From NCBI GenBank assembly GCA_015227615.1, contig JAALGZ010000021.1:310001-374000 (forward strand): a stretch of DNA of 64,000 nucleotides, in the 5' to 3' direction. The stretch is from Labyrinthula sp. Ha (lineage: Eukaryota > Sar > Bigyra > Labyrinthulida > Labyrinthulaceae). Within the stretch, counting starts at the first letter, position 1. Each line of letters starts with the position of its first letter. This document shows positions 9,860 to 24,673 of the stretch, piece after piece. Below the pieces are notes generated by a model. That model was not told where the DNA came from, did no database searches, and saw only the letters and a list, made by a program, of their open reading frames with translations. The position numbers and the translations under genes were made by a program.

Positions 9860-12800
9860 TTGCTTTTGGATGTTTTTCCGCTTTTACCTAAACATATGGA
9901 AATATATAAATATAACTAGTCAGTTTCCGCTTGTATTGTTCACCTAAGCTAACCCAAACAATAAAAAGAAATATTTACAAACCTTTTCATATTTCACTGA
10001 AAGAATTGGTTAAAAACCTTAGTAAGCCATAATTGAACTCTGAAAATAAAGTAAGACTTCTTCCCTCAACCTCTGCGATGACTGACACCTTTGGGAATTG
10101 AGGTATTGGACCTACCTATCTGATTTTGGATTATGGGACCAGGTTTCTGAAGGCACTACACAGGAAGCTAGTACTACAGAAACTATAGCCTCCTGAAAAC
10201 GAAGAGTTTATCCCTCTTAATCTCTTCCATCAGCAATGACTTGACTGCCCACCCGGTACATTTACCCGACGTTTACTCTCTCTATAAAAAGCTTCACTTA
10301 GTGTTCGTAGGTAAAAGGACTGTGGAAAGTTTTAGAGTGACAGAAGAACTGTCAGGGGTGAAACTCCAAGGAAACTATTATTGACAACTAAATACATTCA
10401 TCCAAGACTGTAGCAAGTTGAAAAACCTAGGGAGGTAGCTAGATTATAAAATTTACTCATGCTTCTAGTAGAAAATTTTCTGCAAGGTATGATTGACTTT
10501 GTGTATAATCAAAACAGAGGACCTGAACCACGTCCAATGAACGGTCCAAAATTTGATGAATGCATCAAACTGGTAATCTACTACCTTATTGATAAAGACG
10601 GTTAAAGTGCTATCGAAAATCCAACTTTTTATTCTTCAATTACAAGATCCAACACGTGCCCTCGATGCAAATTAGATCACCATAGTACATGGTGTCCGAA
10701 ATGTTATGAATGTAGTAGAGAAAGCCACCTCCCAATAAACTGTGCAGAGCTTAAAGAAAAAATAACCAGTTCTCAAACAACACACAGCAACCAGGTACTA
10801 ACAACCAAGACACTCATGCGAACACTAACATAAAAAATACCGATTTAGTTGCGCTAAAAATAGTAAAAGAAAAAAATAAAAATCGAAATTTTTTCATGCT
10901 CAACTCGTGAGCTTCAAAACAAATTTGCGGAACTAGATGGATTTTTAAACACATGAAAAATGGTGATTCTTTGACTGTTCTAAAACCGAATGGAGCGAAT
11001 CAGTGGAGCAACAGAGAAGCTGTAAACTTTGTATCAGAAGATGAAGTCGGTACTGAGATGAAGGATGTATTTTTTATGAGAAAATGCCCAATTTAATTTC
11101 TGTTGCAAGTTTAAATCAAAAATGTTTTCTAGTTATCTTTGAAAAGGCAACTGTGTCATAGAGAAACTTGTTTTGGATTTTTCTACGCACATTCTAATCA
11201 AGAAGAGTGTACCTGAACTAAAACTGAACCCATCAATAGCAATGTTTGCTCAAAAAAACGTGGTACAATCGTTTGAATCATATTTATCCTTCTAGCATCC
11301 AAAAGCTACCAACGAAAATAGAAGATATTGATACCGGAAAAGACGAGAAAACCTGTTACGAGAGCTTAAAGTGACAGTTTGGCAGTTCTAACCTCCAGTA
11401 TATGGATTCGGGAATGGTGAGTAAACCTTTTGGGCTACTGGTTCCTTGCAATGCTGGAAAAATTTTCCACAGTTTTGAAGGATTCACAGAAGCACTTATA
11501 GTAATTCTCTCTTTCAAGCTTTTCCTTTGTATTCAGCTTCAATTCAAGGGCAGAAATATCTCCGATTCTCGTACTGCTATTGAACAACACTTAAACGACA
11601 AACCCCTAGGAATATAATATAGTTCCAATGAACTAATTTCCTAGAGTTTAAAATTGCGACTCTCGATTAGCTCTTAGAAAAACTGGGATTGAAAGAAGAT
11701 ACATCAGTCCATATATATATATATGAATGTATAGATTTATCCACGAAGTGAACGGGTGTGAAGCAGGAAAAACAATACCCTTATAAAAGAAATGAGGTCG
11801 AAGTCGAAGCATGCTAACCCATTGATTGGTCGTTAGTCTCTGACACTTCAAGCTTCGAATTTTGTTAGAAATTATGATTGGAGCTTAAAAAAAGATAAAA
11901 GTCCATTCCAAATACTATTTGGCTATGATCCTGACATTAGTATAATGCACATGTTTGGATATATCGGATATTCGCAAATAGATAAAGAAGCCAAGACAAA
12001 GCAAAAAATATTTAAAACAGAGTTAGATTTATTGTTTGTCCAGAGCACCATATAGGGTGATTCAAAATGGATTTGAACTCTAGGAGAATATTAAGCGTGG
12101 TATCGCTGAAACTAGAGGTGGATATATTCGATTACCCATAAACCCACAATAGTTCAATGATTTTCTGGAGTTGGACCCTGTACTTATATTGAAAAGGAGA
12201 AATATATTCCTGAATCAAAGCAACACCAATACCAAAATCTACAAAGAAACTACCAACCCAACAAATATTAAATAGCTTGAAAATATCAGTGAGAGCCAGC
12301 AGATACTTACAAAAGAGACGGAAGACATATGTTTCCTTATCAGAAACTGCAATATATCTCCCGAAAACATATCACAAACTAATGGGGGGGAAGCATTTGA
12401 CCAGCAAATGTATTGTTCGATTCAGGAATACGCAAACCAAACAACTATTCTAATCAGAAAAGAAGGACAAATAGTAAAAAGCAAATTAGAAAGAGTTGAA
12501 AGTTTTAGGGGTGGTCGTTGACCCGAAAGTAGTAAAAAAAATGTGTCAGAACAATATTAATCACTTTTCATGAAGTTTTCGAATTGAAAAGTAATGAAAA
12601 TGTCCAAGCTATGAGACGGAAGATACGGTGGACTGCTCGGGTTCTAGTAAATGATATAGGACGTTACTAATCCCCGGTTATTTCTTCTGAACCAATAAAA
12701 GCATTACTAACTATTTTATTAATTAAAAATGGAACATAAGACAAGCTGACATGACGAACCCGTGTCTCTATTGACGGCTCTATTCAACAGTATACATGAA

Positions 12801-14130
12801 ACTTCCATATGGACACAATGTAAAAACAAATTTCGACGGTTTTATTTCCAAATGAGACGCAAGTATGTATAGAATGAGACAAAGTGAAAAAAAAATGTTT
12901 AGAAGATTAGATAAATTCTTAAAACCAATTAAATTTGAAAAACCAGCCAGTGGAGGATGAATTTACTATTTGGATAAGGGTCAAAGAAGAATGTCACCGA
13001 TGTTTATGTGAAGGACTTAGTATATTAGAGTGACACAGAGGAGCCAATAACCTGACTGAGAGCTCAAATTGCGAATAAATTTAAAATAAGATGCGTTGGA
13101 ATTAACACCAAGTCCACAGGCCTTGAGATAAAATAGAACAATATTACAATGTGGCTCAATCATAAATAAGAACACTGGAACTTGCTGAATAGAATAACTT
13201 AGAATAAGAAGAAAACACGGTCGTGAAATCTTCGATAATACAAAATTCAGAGACTCCATGTGAGAAAGGAATAAATATAATAATTAAAAATATAATTGGC
13301 AAACTTTTATTTATCACTAGCCATTCAAGACACGATATTATATTTGCGGTAAATTCTCTAACTATGAAGATAGATATATCTAAGCTCGGATTCTTTTTGA
13401 TCAATCAGAGTAATTTAATATAGCTTTCCAACACTATAAATTTTAGAAGAAAGATATAAAAAAGTTTGGAGTACATTTTCAAAGCTAATAATGATGCAGA
13501 ATTTCCAACATTCAAGGAAGGTAAGCTTAAACCCACTATATGGCATGTGATATTCTTTGGAAGGGCACTAGTTTCATGGGAATACAAGAATATGAAAGGA
13601 TTTGTTACATGGTTCGATGTCTAAGTATATTTAGTCCACCTATGCCCATGAAAGAAGTGCTTCATGTCTATTTTATGATTAATAAAGTGTTTTAATAAGA
13701 CTTTCATCCCTGCTTTTGCATCGTGGTTCCAATGTGGTTAGGATTATACCCAAAACCAAGGCCCCGGTTAATTCTACCAGTTGAGTGGTCATTAAATATT
13801 TTATAATACAAATTCTGAAGAAGACAAACTTGTTAATATTAGAGATATTAGAATACAGGAAACCTCCACAAGCTTTTTTACTAGAAGTTTCGAAAGGCAA
13901 ATGTTCAAAGAACTCATGGATATGATATTAAATATCTTTGTATAACTACTAACATGGATTTTAGGGGAATACAGTTAGGACACACGCTAGGGTATTCCGG
14001 ATTTTACCTAAATATTTGAATACATATAAAAATACATGTATATGCACAATGTTTCGTAGTTGTATAGTTTTCTTATAAGGACATTCCAAATACTAAAATA
14101 AACAATAACAAATACTTTTGTATTCCATTT
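9860..14130 (+). mobile_element. Old, heavily decayed Ty1/copia element
   Basis: Fragments in the right order show a copia element: a gag zinc knuckle near 10.66-10.75 kb (CYECSRESHLPINC), an integrase tail near 11.9-11.97 kb (SPFQILFGYDPDISIMHMFG), the reverse transcriptase region near 12.65-12.85 kb, the post-RT region near 13.25-13.37 kb (SRHDIIFAVNSL) and RNase H traces to about 13.6 kb. Similar AT-rich flanks at about 9.88-10.0 kb and 14.0-14.13 kb, both with TTTTACCTAAA followed by TATAAA-like runs, are probable LTR remnants. Very many breaks, no long open frame: an ancient fossil unrelated in age to the young copia copies. Ends are approximate. Confidence 0.72.
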
Positions 14131-15498
14131 TTCAAACTGAAATAACAATTGTTATGAACCAAAAGGTGATTCATGTAGTTTCCTATTTTTTCCTGTTATG
14201 CACTAGTCTTATTCTTATTACAATAATTGCGTTATTTAAATGAGAGTTTCTGTCTGCAACAGTTTCTGAACAAAAACATTCCTGGTATCTTAGTATAATT
14301 CACGGGCTTTTAATACTTGAATCCTGATATTGGAACACTGGTTCAATTTCCGAACCTTGAACCCTGATGGCTATACTTTTTTGAAGTATCAAGAGAAAGT
14401 AAAATCATCTGTAGTAGAAATCTCAGAGACTTCATGACGCAATAGGTTATACGTGCTTCCGTAAACATCTTTCATCTGTAAAATAAACATACTGTAAAAA
14501 TGCACCCCCACTGATACAGTACTTCCTTAAGGACATGCTACTGTTTCGAAGAATATGTGATTAACACGAAGCACGAATAGTTCAGCAGCCTCCCATAAAT
14601 TTTTTACATCTACTTTTAATTTTAATGTCAGTGTCGGTAAAAAGATGGTTGCAAACATACAGTTTGAGATATATTTGGTTTTTCCAGGATCTGGTATCGA
14701 ACCATGAAATAAATGTATCTTAAATGCACAGACTGATAGTGAAGTTTATAGATATATTGATCCTAAAAATAGAAAGAAAAAAATAAATAACCAATAAAAT
14801 TTTCGTTTATATTCATTCGATCTAGTGAAATTGTCCCAAAGCATCACGGGAACAGTTGCTAGGGACTCAACCTGGAAGGAAAATCACTAAGATTTCATAT
14901 CTTATACCCCTTTCAGTGACTAAATTCTTAACAATTTCAAGATAAGTTAACTTTTCAAAGTTGAATACTTTTTCTGCATAATTATATTTTTATTTATCTC
15001 CGTGATAAGCGATTATGAACTTTCCATATTGGAATATTTGTTTATAGAATCGGTTCAATAATATTCAATGTCTTAAATAAAAGTCTTCTTTTCTTGGGGA
15101 AAATGGTTTCCACAGAAAAAATTGAGTCGCCATAAAATCATTATTTTGTATTCTCCTAGTCATACAGCGGAAATAATAAATTAAACTGAAGACTGTGTAA
15201 AATATCCAGAATATCATTGAATTCTGTGACCTCTATTTTCCATCATTTCCCAGCCTCTATTGTTTTCCTAAAATATTGCTTTCTAGCGGAATCTGCATCA
15301 TTTCATTTATTCATTTATTGATTTTTTTTTCCTTTTTTGTAAATACTTCTGAAAGATCAGTGCTTCAGGAAAAGAAAAATATTTAAAAAGTATCGGTTTT
15401 GTAGTAAGAATCCGATATAAGCCATCAAATTTAAGATCCACAATACTTTTCTAGATAACACGTCTTTTTATCCTCATTAGAACTTTTTATACTGCCGA

Positions 15499-15731
15499 TA
15501 GGGATAGAATATGATTTATTGATGATTTATTAATAAGAAGTCTTTTTATATTTCTTATTGATTGATTCTGATAATTCCCGATCAATTTTGATTGATTATT
15601 CATAATCAATTAATATTAAAAATGAGATCTGACTCATTTGATAAAAAATGAATCTAGTTTCTTTTATTGAAGATCAGAAGTCAAACAACTAAAAAATAAG
15701 TATTGCCAAATCTTATCAAATCCCACCCCTA
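15499..15731 (+). repeat. Dispersed AT-rich repeat, copy ii (MITE-like)
   Basis: Left end TAGGGATAGAATATGATT; the reverse complement of the right end is TAGGGGTGGGATTTGATA, so the ends form an imperfect inverted repeat of hAT style. Related to copies at 4516 and 33868. The flanking 8-mers do not match, so either the ends are slightly off or the duplication has decayed. Confidence 0.45.
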
Positions 15732-18700
15732 AATATCAATAACGAATAGCTGTTTCAGTTAATTCCATATACTCCATTAGAATGATGTGGCAAAATACAA
15801 TATCACCAACTACCGCAACAATTTCTAAAAACTTCTCTTACTTTTAGCCAGTCTGTTGAGCCATAAATATTCATACTAGTTGGAATATATTGACCCAACA
15901 GATATCTAATAAGCCGTGAATTATATTTAAGTTACATGTCTTAGTTTTTATGTAGGGCATGTAACTTGCACAACACTAGTGATGTCAGCACAATAGTGTT
16001 TATCGGATCATATGTTAGAAGTAGATCGTGGTTTATATTTTATTTTCTCTCTTATCTATAATATATTAAGACTCTTCTTTGGGCTATATTTTTCTGAATA
16101 TTTATTAAAGCTAATCTGATTCGGATTTTAGGAAACCACACAACTTCTGTGAGATATTCCGTTCCTTTGATACCTGTGTCAATAAAATAGATTCTAAAAT
16201 AATATACGATTCCATAATTCTATTTTTTTTGGATAATTAAAGAAAGAAAAATTGGGAGTAATTTTTTTGATAGTGAAAGACGACACTTTGCAGGAGCATA
16301 AAATAATACCAATATATACACTTTTTCGCCCATGCGCCAAGGCAGAGGGTTGAAATGGAATATCAGTTGCCTCTATAAATGCTAAGGCCTAAACTCCGTA
16401 TAAATCAAGTACCTTAGAGATTTTAGTTTAAAGATAAAAGATTTAAATCTTAGTTCTTCAAGAAGAAGCTGTCATGATACGTAAATGCCTCAAGCGAGAA
16501 GAGCACCAGTCTATACTGGCTGATTGCAACCATTGATGATCAAAGATGTGAGAGTACTAGAGATGGAGATTCAATGGAGCTTATTGAATCCTGATATATT
16601 CATCTATATACCGACATTAAATGAGCACAAATATACCGCTACAAAGCATAAAAGATATAGAAACACATTGGACAAAGAAGAAAAGCACTCCAATCTATAA
16701 GAGATTCGTATATCTGTATGTGGCTTTCTCCTATGATCAGGTGCAGACAAGAGGATAAGGTTTAAAGTTATCACAGGCTTCGATATCAATTGCTCACTGA
16801 TATTAATCAACTAAATTAGTTATTTCATCCCATCTAAATTGATTTTTTTTCGGTACAAGAACTAAGCCAATAAAGGTCAGATGGTTAATTTAATTTTTGA
16901 TGTAGGAATTGTTCATATATACTTCATAAACTTCAGGGAAATACAAATAAGTAAGCCTACATCTATGTTGTGCTTTTGAAACTAGATATCTAGTCAGAGC
17001 ATGATCACTAGAGAAAATGAATTATTTTTTTTGTTTTTTATGCCAACACAAGTACCTGCCCTTCATAAGCACAAGATTAAATATAGGAAAACATTTCTAA
17101 CCAAATTTGCTGAAAGTAATATGATCGAGGATAAATTCCGATATCAATTCACAATATTCCTGTATTTTCTGTATGGTGTAATAAGAAGACAAAATGTTAA
17201 GATTTTAATGAAGATGCAGTTGAAACATCTAAGCAGAATTTCCATATGTATATTTTTGTTGTGTTTGTCCATGTATAAGTCCTTAAGGCTAAAATGATGC
17301 GACACTAATTGAAAATGATTATCGAATAGATTTATGTACCAACTTGAACGTTCAGTTTAATACACAATTAAGACGGTTTAGATTCAAAAATCGTATAATT
17401 TTGATGTTTTAAGATAAAGATAGGAAGGGTACAGATATGATCTTGAGATACTCTTATTAAAAACCTAATACCAAGCAATGGATTAAAACATTGACATCCT
17501 GCTTTGAAATACGAAGAAGATTTGGATTTTGGAGGTAATGGAGTATTGCTAAGTTAAGGATAAGTAACATCACTTCATAAAATAGTTGTTATGGAAGATA
17601 ATAATACGCAAAGAGCTGCTTATGTAAAAAAACTAACCATATAAGCACTGTTATGTAATATTATGTGAATACCGTAAGTGATGAAAAGAGACCTTTCCAT
17701 TCTTGGAGAATCTGGCTAAATTAATTTTTATTAATCATTTCAGAAAGCATAGAATAAACGAAAATTTTTTTTTCGTAGATAATACAACAGAATATTATGA
17801 GAATACAATATTAACAGAATATACAATAAATATTTATTTACATTTAATTTTCCTAATACCATATGTTTGCAATTGTAATTATAAAAAATAAGCGAATATA
17901 TCACATTTGTATTCTAATGAGCTATTGGAAGTTTTTTAGAATTAAGTAGTTTGCTCTTCAGATTTATAATGATACACCTCTACGTAAGTATATTCTTAAG
18001 AAAGAATATAAATGTGATATCGGATCTATATAATCTACTTAATTGAAGCGAATATTGCCGAAATAGACATTGATTAACTGTTATTAAGATAATTATTGCA
18101 ATAAAACTTTATAAAACTGAATTATGAGTGCTACGGGGTTTATTTAGTGATATACATATGTTCAAATAGTTAAGGCTGCTAAGCGCGATTCTGGATAACT
18201 TTTGCTCAGCATGGTACCCATTGAAGAAAGATATGTAAATAAGAGATAAATATTATAAAAAAGATTGTATTTTATATAAAATTGAATAGTATTGTAAAAT
18301 TCAGTGCTTCTAACCTTTAAGACAATATAGTCACAATAATCGTTAAGATCAGGGTGGTATCCTCACTTTCTATTGATTTTCTTATAAATTAAGAAATCTT
18401 TTCAATAATTTAATTGTTTTTTCTTATATTTTTTAATCTTTCATGAATTTCAAAGTACACTTTATATACATTTTGGAAAAATTTTGATTTATTAGATGTA
18501 GAAATGAACATGTAGTTATTGTTTCCATTAAATTATACATCAATTTCCTCGTTACCGATGATTTTTTGTATGATAACTCAATTAAAAAGAGCATAATAAT
18601 TCCATTAATACCAAGATACACCTGTAAAATGTTATAATTGATTGCTTCTTGTGAAATAGAACATATCCTCTACTGCAACTTTTCCTGTATAGACAAATAG

Positions 18701-20378
18701 GTCTAATCATGAATATCATATATTCATAACACAAAATATTTGCCAGGAGTTCTTGAAATACCAGTAAAAACTGGTACATTCTATTTATACTTCACGATTA
18801 GTCATTGCATCCTTCCTTTTGCATTATGGCTGTATAACCGATTCTGCAAGAGCTTGCTTTATTTCAGATTGAAAGATCTTCGATCATGATCAATAAAACG
18901 TTCCTGTGATCAGAAGAAGAAATGATATTTATAAATATACAGAAAATATTTACTCCGACAATTATAATTTCAATATTTCAGAGCAATTTATTTCCCCTTT
19001 TTTTATAAATAATGAAATATACACTATCCATTATTCTTGTTTATCGAAAATATCAATGTGTTTCATTAAGCCAAAATGAAATATTTCAAGAATTTTCGAT
19101 ATTTATCAGGTACAAATATACAAGTGATGTTTATTTAAGAAAAATATGCTATATTTTTTAATGCAAGGGGATATCTAGTATAGAAAATCAATTTTAAGAG
19201 AGCATAAAATCGTAGTTTACTTACATAAGAATTGTGGGTATTAGATTTCTTCAATGTTACTGTTTCTGTTCAATTATAGTTGATCACCTTTTTTCAGAAG
19301 TTCAGGAGTGATTAATAATTTGATTTTTTTGTGATCTTTTTCCTTTGGTAATATTAAAACTAATGCTTCCAGAAACTAAATGAACTTGATACAATTAAGC
19401 ATGACTAATAAAAAATCAGATGATGGCATAGAGGTTCTGATAAAGCAAAATTGGGTTTCACTCATGGTATAATTTAACATGGTATGATCACAATGCTTTA
19501 GCTACTGAAACAAGTTCTATATTTGTAGTTAAGTTATATTAAAATTCTGAATATTTTATATAAAATAATGTTATGTCTACCAAATAAATAGAGGCATTCT
19601 TATCCGTTTACCTAGGTAAGAAATATAATTGATCGGAAGATATATTTATACATTTTTTGTCAAAATGCCAAATAACTGAACTATTTGTGAACATCAACAA
19701 TCCAGGTAAATTCAAATTGATAAATAGATTTAAATATTTTAGTTGAGTAAAAAATGTTTTAGATTATTTATCATTGATAAGAAAACTTATATTTTGTAAT
19801 TGGTCCATTTTTGTGGAGCATCAGGAACTTTGCAATTATGTTAGATACTATCCTATTATGAATGGAAACAATTCGTAGTGGGCTGTATGTAGCAAAAGGT
19901 TGCCTCATTGGGCTCACCTAACATTTTTAACATCACCAAAGAAAGTTTAGCATAAACAAGAAAGTTGTGAATAAAATTTAAGGAATGAACATAGAAAGAA
20001 GTCAAACTTCAATATGTTTTATATTTTTCTGAGAACTTTTATTAACTATGTGTTTTAAGCATTAAAAGAGTGCTTAATAGATATAAATACTTTTAAGAGG
20101 TTAACAGTATTACATCACTCTTATTGTCAAAAAAATATCGTTGATAAAAAACAACTTAAAAGAAGATACCAGATTCTAAGATTAACGCAGATTTATTTAT
20201 TTTACTTACCCAATTTTCATATTATATTATCTTCTATATATCTTTATTTTATTTGGTTAAATAATATAAAACGGAATATTTATCCTCATTGGATGACATT
20301 CTTAAGACTGATTTCATTTCAATTCTTTTTTTTTGTAGTATTTGGTGAAATGAATTACCAACCATGTATTTAAGACAA

Positions 20379-20399
20379 TATATATATATATATATATAT
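20379..20399. repeat. (TA)n microsatellite
   Basis: About ten uninterrupted TA units. Confidence 0.95.
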
Positions 20400-22627
20400 T
20401 TCTTGGTACCCAAGTTTATTTTACATCCTAATCACTAATTAAAATAAATACCCTTTTGACCCCATTTACAAAACCAAGATAAAACTAGTTTTGTTTTGGC
20501 CTTACTTCGCTAAATATAAAATTAAGATTCAATAGCTCAATATTCATACAATTTGGAACGACTTAGAGTGCATATTAAGATATAAATTAAATTGAAGGGA
20601 AAAAAATAGAAATATTTGGGACTCTTCAGAAAATATTCATATGGCATATGTGAATAATTTACGGAAATACAATAGTTCCAACACCTTATCCACATCAAGT
20701 ATTTGCAAAGATATTGTTTATGTTGTCTCAATACTGTAAGAATTTAGCTTCTATTAGATTATTCAAATACTATATATAATAAATTCTGCATTTTCTGGTT
20801 ATAATATTGTTATAATTTACGTATAATACAATCTGATAAATCAATTACAAAGTTAATTCCTCTAGCTAGAAATTAAATTCAAAACTATAAAGCAACACAC
20901 AAAATAATTATGTATCATGCTTTATTTTTAAGCGTATTTTGTTTTTATAGAAAAATCTACTTCTATTATAGCAGCTACATTGTATTAAATTTTTCTTCAT
21001 CCATATTCGTGAATTTTATCATGTAATTAAAATACACTGTGGTGTACACGAAAAACTCTTGAATTGTCACATATTCAAATCAGTTTTTAGCTTATCCTAA
21101 AATATCGCATCATTTAATTTAATTATCATCAATGAGCATTCTGATACTACGTTCTTGTCAAGAAGGAAAATTCGTAGCTAATGAATTATTATTAACATAT
21201 TGTAAGTAGGTTGTATAATCTGTTTCTTTATACTTTATAGGCTAACCTTAAAAGCTTTATTTGCAAAAACAAGAGATTTTCAACAGATTTCCCAGATTAT
21301 ATCATGTTGAAACAACAAATACATATTATAATAAGTTTGAAAACCTGATTCCGGGATTTGATTTTTAAGGATTTTCGTGCACACAGAACCAGTAAATAAT
21401 CCGAGTTTTCAAACAAGCATCTTGATTTATACTAACTAGATGCACCCAGCATAAAATTAAACTTATCTTTCAACAATAAAATTTTTCCAGGGTTCTGCTT
21501 CATGTTTCAGAAGCTTAATTTCTATTGTGGACTACAGGAAAAATTTTTGTCTCAAAACAAGAAGATGGTTACTCATACTTTGATTACGTCGATGACAAAA
21601 AAATAGTTGTCTATTGGTTCTCTCTCATTGTGAATTAATAACAAACTTCCTATAATTTTTACATTTAATCCTTCATGCAAAATTTTAATTCTAAACTTGT
21701 TAATAATTTTAGAACATTAAATAAAGTAAACACTATATGATATAAGTCTCTGTAGATTCATATTGACAATGATTTAATATTGTTAATCGTAATCATTCTA
21801 ATCTAATCAACAAACTTAAAATTGTGATATCACTTATAATTAGCTATCAACTAACATAGGCAGTTGATGGATCTTTATTAGTGAATTATGTTCAATCTTA
21901 GTTAGATATCCTTGGAAGGTATGTAGGTCAGATAAAGGAGGTTATATTAGGATAACTGTTGAACTTAATACTTAGCAGTATATGTAAAAATTTTAAATGA
22001 ACCAATTTAGTAACTAATCCTGATAAAAAGAAGGGATAGTAATTATAAACGTATAAGGTATTTATATGTTGTTAGCCATGAAAAAATGCACAGATTATTT
22101 TATAAGGTTCAATATAACCGATTTCTGATAATCGCAAAGCAATTGTTATGTTCAACTCGAATAATTGCAAATTATTTAGTATTGTGATATATTTTTTCAT
22201 ATTTAGCTATCATTAAGCTATTAAAAAATCTCACAGTAAGCTTTCAAATCATAAAATATAATGCGTAAGGAGAATGTATATGACTTCTTCCTCAAAATCA
22301 ACGATCAAATTGATTATTTAGAATTATTTTCCTTCAAGAGAATTGATACGGTTTTACTTTATAATCGCTATGATAAATATTAATTTTAGTTAAAATTTTT
22401 TTAGGCATGATGTTGAAATGTAGCTATATATAATTTGCCTAAAAATTAGTGTGATATTAATCAAAGTAAAATCCCTTATTTTGAGAACTATACGACATTG
22501 TTGGAGAAAGTATAGTCATATAAAGCTACTCACAGTGGCTCAACTTAAAAAACTGTTTTTAACAGAGGAAAAGATTAATATATTCGCTACCTTAATACGC
22601 GAAAATATATCTATTTTCACTTTTTCA

Positions 22628-22639
22628 CCCCCCCCCCCC
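22628..22639. repeat. Poly-C run of 12
   Basis: Twelve consecutive C in strongly AT-rich surroundings. Confidence 0.9.
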
Positions 22640-24651
22640 ACACGGAGTTTGTAGATTCAGTAAAAACAAGATTTGTAATTGACTTGGGTTAATTCATCGG
22701 TCTGGTAAAATAGCTGGAACAACCACTGGCAACTGCTGTGTAAATTTGGAAATTTATATTGTGAATATGAATGGACACTACGAAAATTAAAAAAAAAATA
22801 TGGGGATCTTGCTAGTTATCTTAAAATATGTTGAATTTTCATATGCTTATAAGGAAGATAAAATGTATTTTAAACTAAGAGAAAATACTATAAAGTTAGT
22901 CTGTGGAAATTTATTCAGCTCTACATAAATTTTGAAGTTTACCCAATCGAAATAAAAAAAAGGAAAAAGAACTTACTATGATAAAAAACTAATATTTTCC
23001 ATTCTGGGGTTTTGCCCAAGCATAAGGAAAGAAAATGGAGATACATTCTTATGGTCGTATGCATATGTGTATATTATTCTATTGAAGTAATCTTAAGTAG
23101 CAAAGAAGTTTCTGAGTAAGTTTATGACGTATAATGTTTTATATTGAGATAATAGTTGAAATACAGTACTACCTACATGGTTTGTTCTAAATTTACTATT
23201 GATATAACTAGGAGATATATGAAAGCCTCCATTTTTCCTACTCTTCTTACACCATGATCCCTAAATCACGAGCGCTCTGTTTGCAGGATAGATAGACTAT
23301 AAAATATATATTGTCTGTGAAAGGTTTAACTATTCAAATTCCTAAATATATGGATATATGGAGTTGCTGCTTAAGGTTTAATCATTCGGAGTATATTTTC
23401 AAGATATATGTACCCAATTTGTTGTCTACTATGATCCTCCACTATATATGAAACAATAATTTGAAATATAAAAACTAATTATAACGACTTCTAATGCATA
23501 TTAGTTACCAATCTTGTTTTAAGCCATGTATATCAAATCTCTTATACTCTACATCCTAAGAAACTATGTATTAAACATAACTTGATTTACTACGTTGAAG
23601 TAGGAGATTGAATCCATCTTAAAAATCACAGGGGCACTATCATATAGCCAAATATGAATTTCTATTTTTAATTATCTAAAATTTTAGGTATTAATTTGCT
23701 TCTTAGAGGAAAGTAAGATAGTGAATAATATTTTGTATTGGTTGAATTCTAATTGTCAAAATTTAAGTTCTCATTAGAAAAAGGCTTATAAATTATTTTA
23801 ACTCCACATTTACCAATTAATGACATATAGTAAGACACAACCTTTGAAATTTACTAAATAGATAAATATGATATTTAAACAAGTTAGAATACAGCAAGAA
23901 GTTAGGTATTCTCTTAACCTAGTATATGAAATTTTTGAATCTTTTGAGAAAGTAGTTAAAAACAGTTTGGATATTTGTGACAGTATAAGGTTTTGGCTAG
24001 CTGAATATAGAGAGTTAGTTATCACAAAGTTGTGTCAATTGTCTTTAAAGTTCTGTTTATATGTGATTATATGTTAAAGTTTGGGTACTTATCTGAAATC
24101 TTTTCAGTTTTTCAAAAAAAATAGAATGTGTCTTATTTCCAAGGTATTACACGCTAGGTAAATTACTTCAAGATATGGAGTCGTAATATAATACACTTAT
24201 TAAAAAGGAAATTTTAGTTTTATTATTGTGAAAACCTATATTATATGGTTAAAACTAAATTTTATAGAAATTTGTATCCCATTGATTAAGATACATGGAT
24301 ATTCAACTCAGTTGACAACAAAAGGTATTGACCATGTCATATTTTATCCCTTTCCAGAATATTTTATAAAAAATAATATATACATCGTACAATACGGATT
24401 TGTAGATAAGAAATAATCTGCGTTTTCTCTAAGGTTATCCATTGGTTCAGAGTCAATACGTAATTCTATATTTTGATTTTATTGAGATCTAATGGATTGA
24501 TTACAAAATTGTTGAAGTATTATGACTCTCGTAACTGAGCTCTGTGTTTATTCAGAAGTTCCTAAATTGAGTTCATATAAGTTCAACTTTAAAAATTTCT
24601 AATTATGAGGTTTTTTCACTCAACAGCCAACTTATATGCACTATGTAATCA

Positions 24652-24673
24652 CATATATATATATATATATATA
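24652..24673. repeat. (AT)n microsatellite
   Basis: Eleven AT units, followed by AGCAAGA. Confidence 0.95.

Noticed and set aside
14685-14715. tRNA-like B box (GGTTCGATACC on the minus strand)
   Set aside because: The flanking bases do not form a T-arm stem and no acceptor or anticodon arm is found.
16330-16810. Minus-strand stretch vaguely like a LINE reverse transcriptase (LIINGCNQPV)
   Set aside because: Only one short, stop-ridden match; not enough to name an element.
17001-17297. 98-codon frame as a host gene
   Set aside because: Low-complexity, AT-driven composition with no domain or conserved motif.
24652-24673. AT microsatellites as scaffold or centromere sequence
   Set aside because: Short simple repeats, each a single occurrence; no array.
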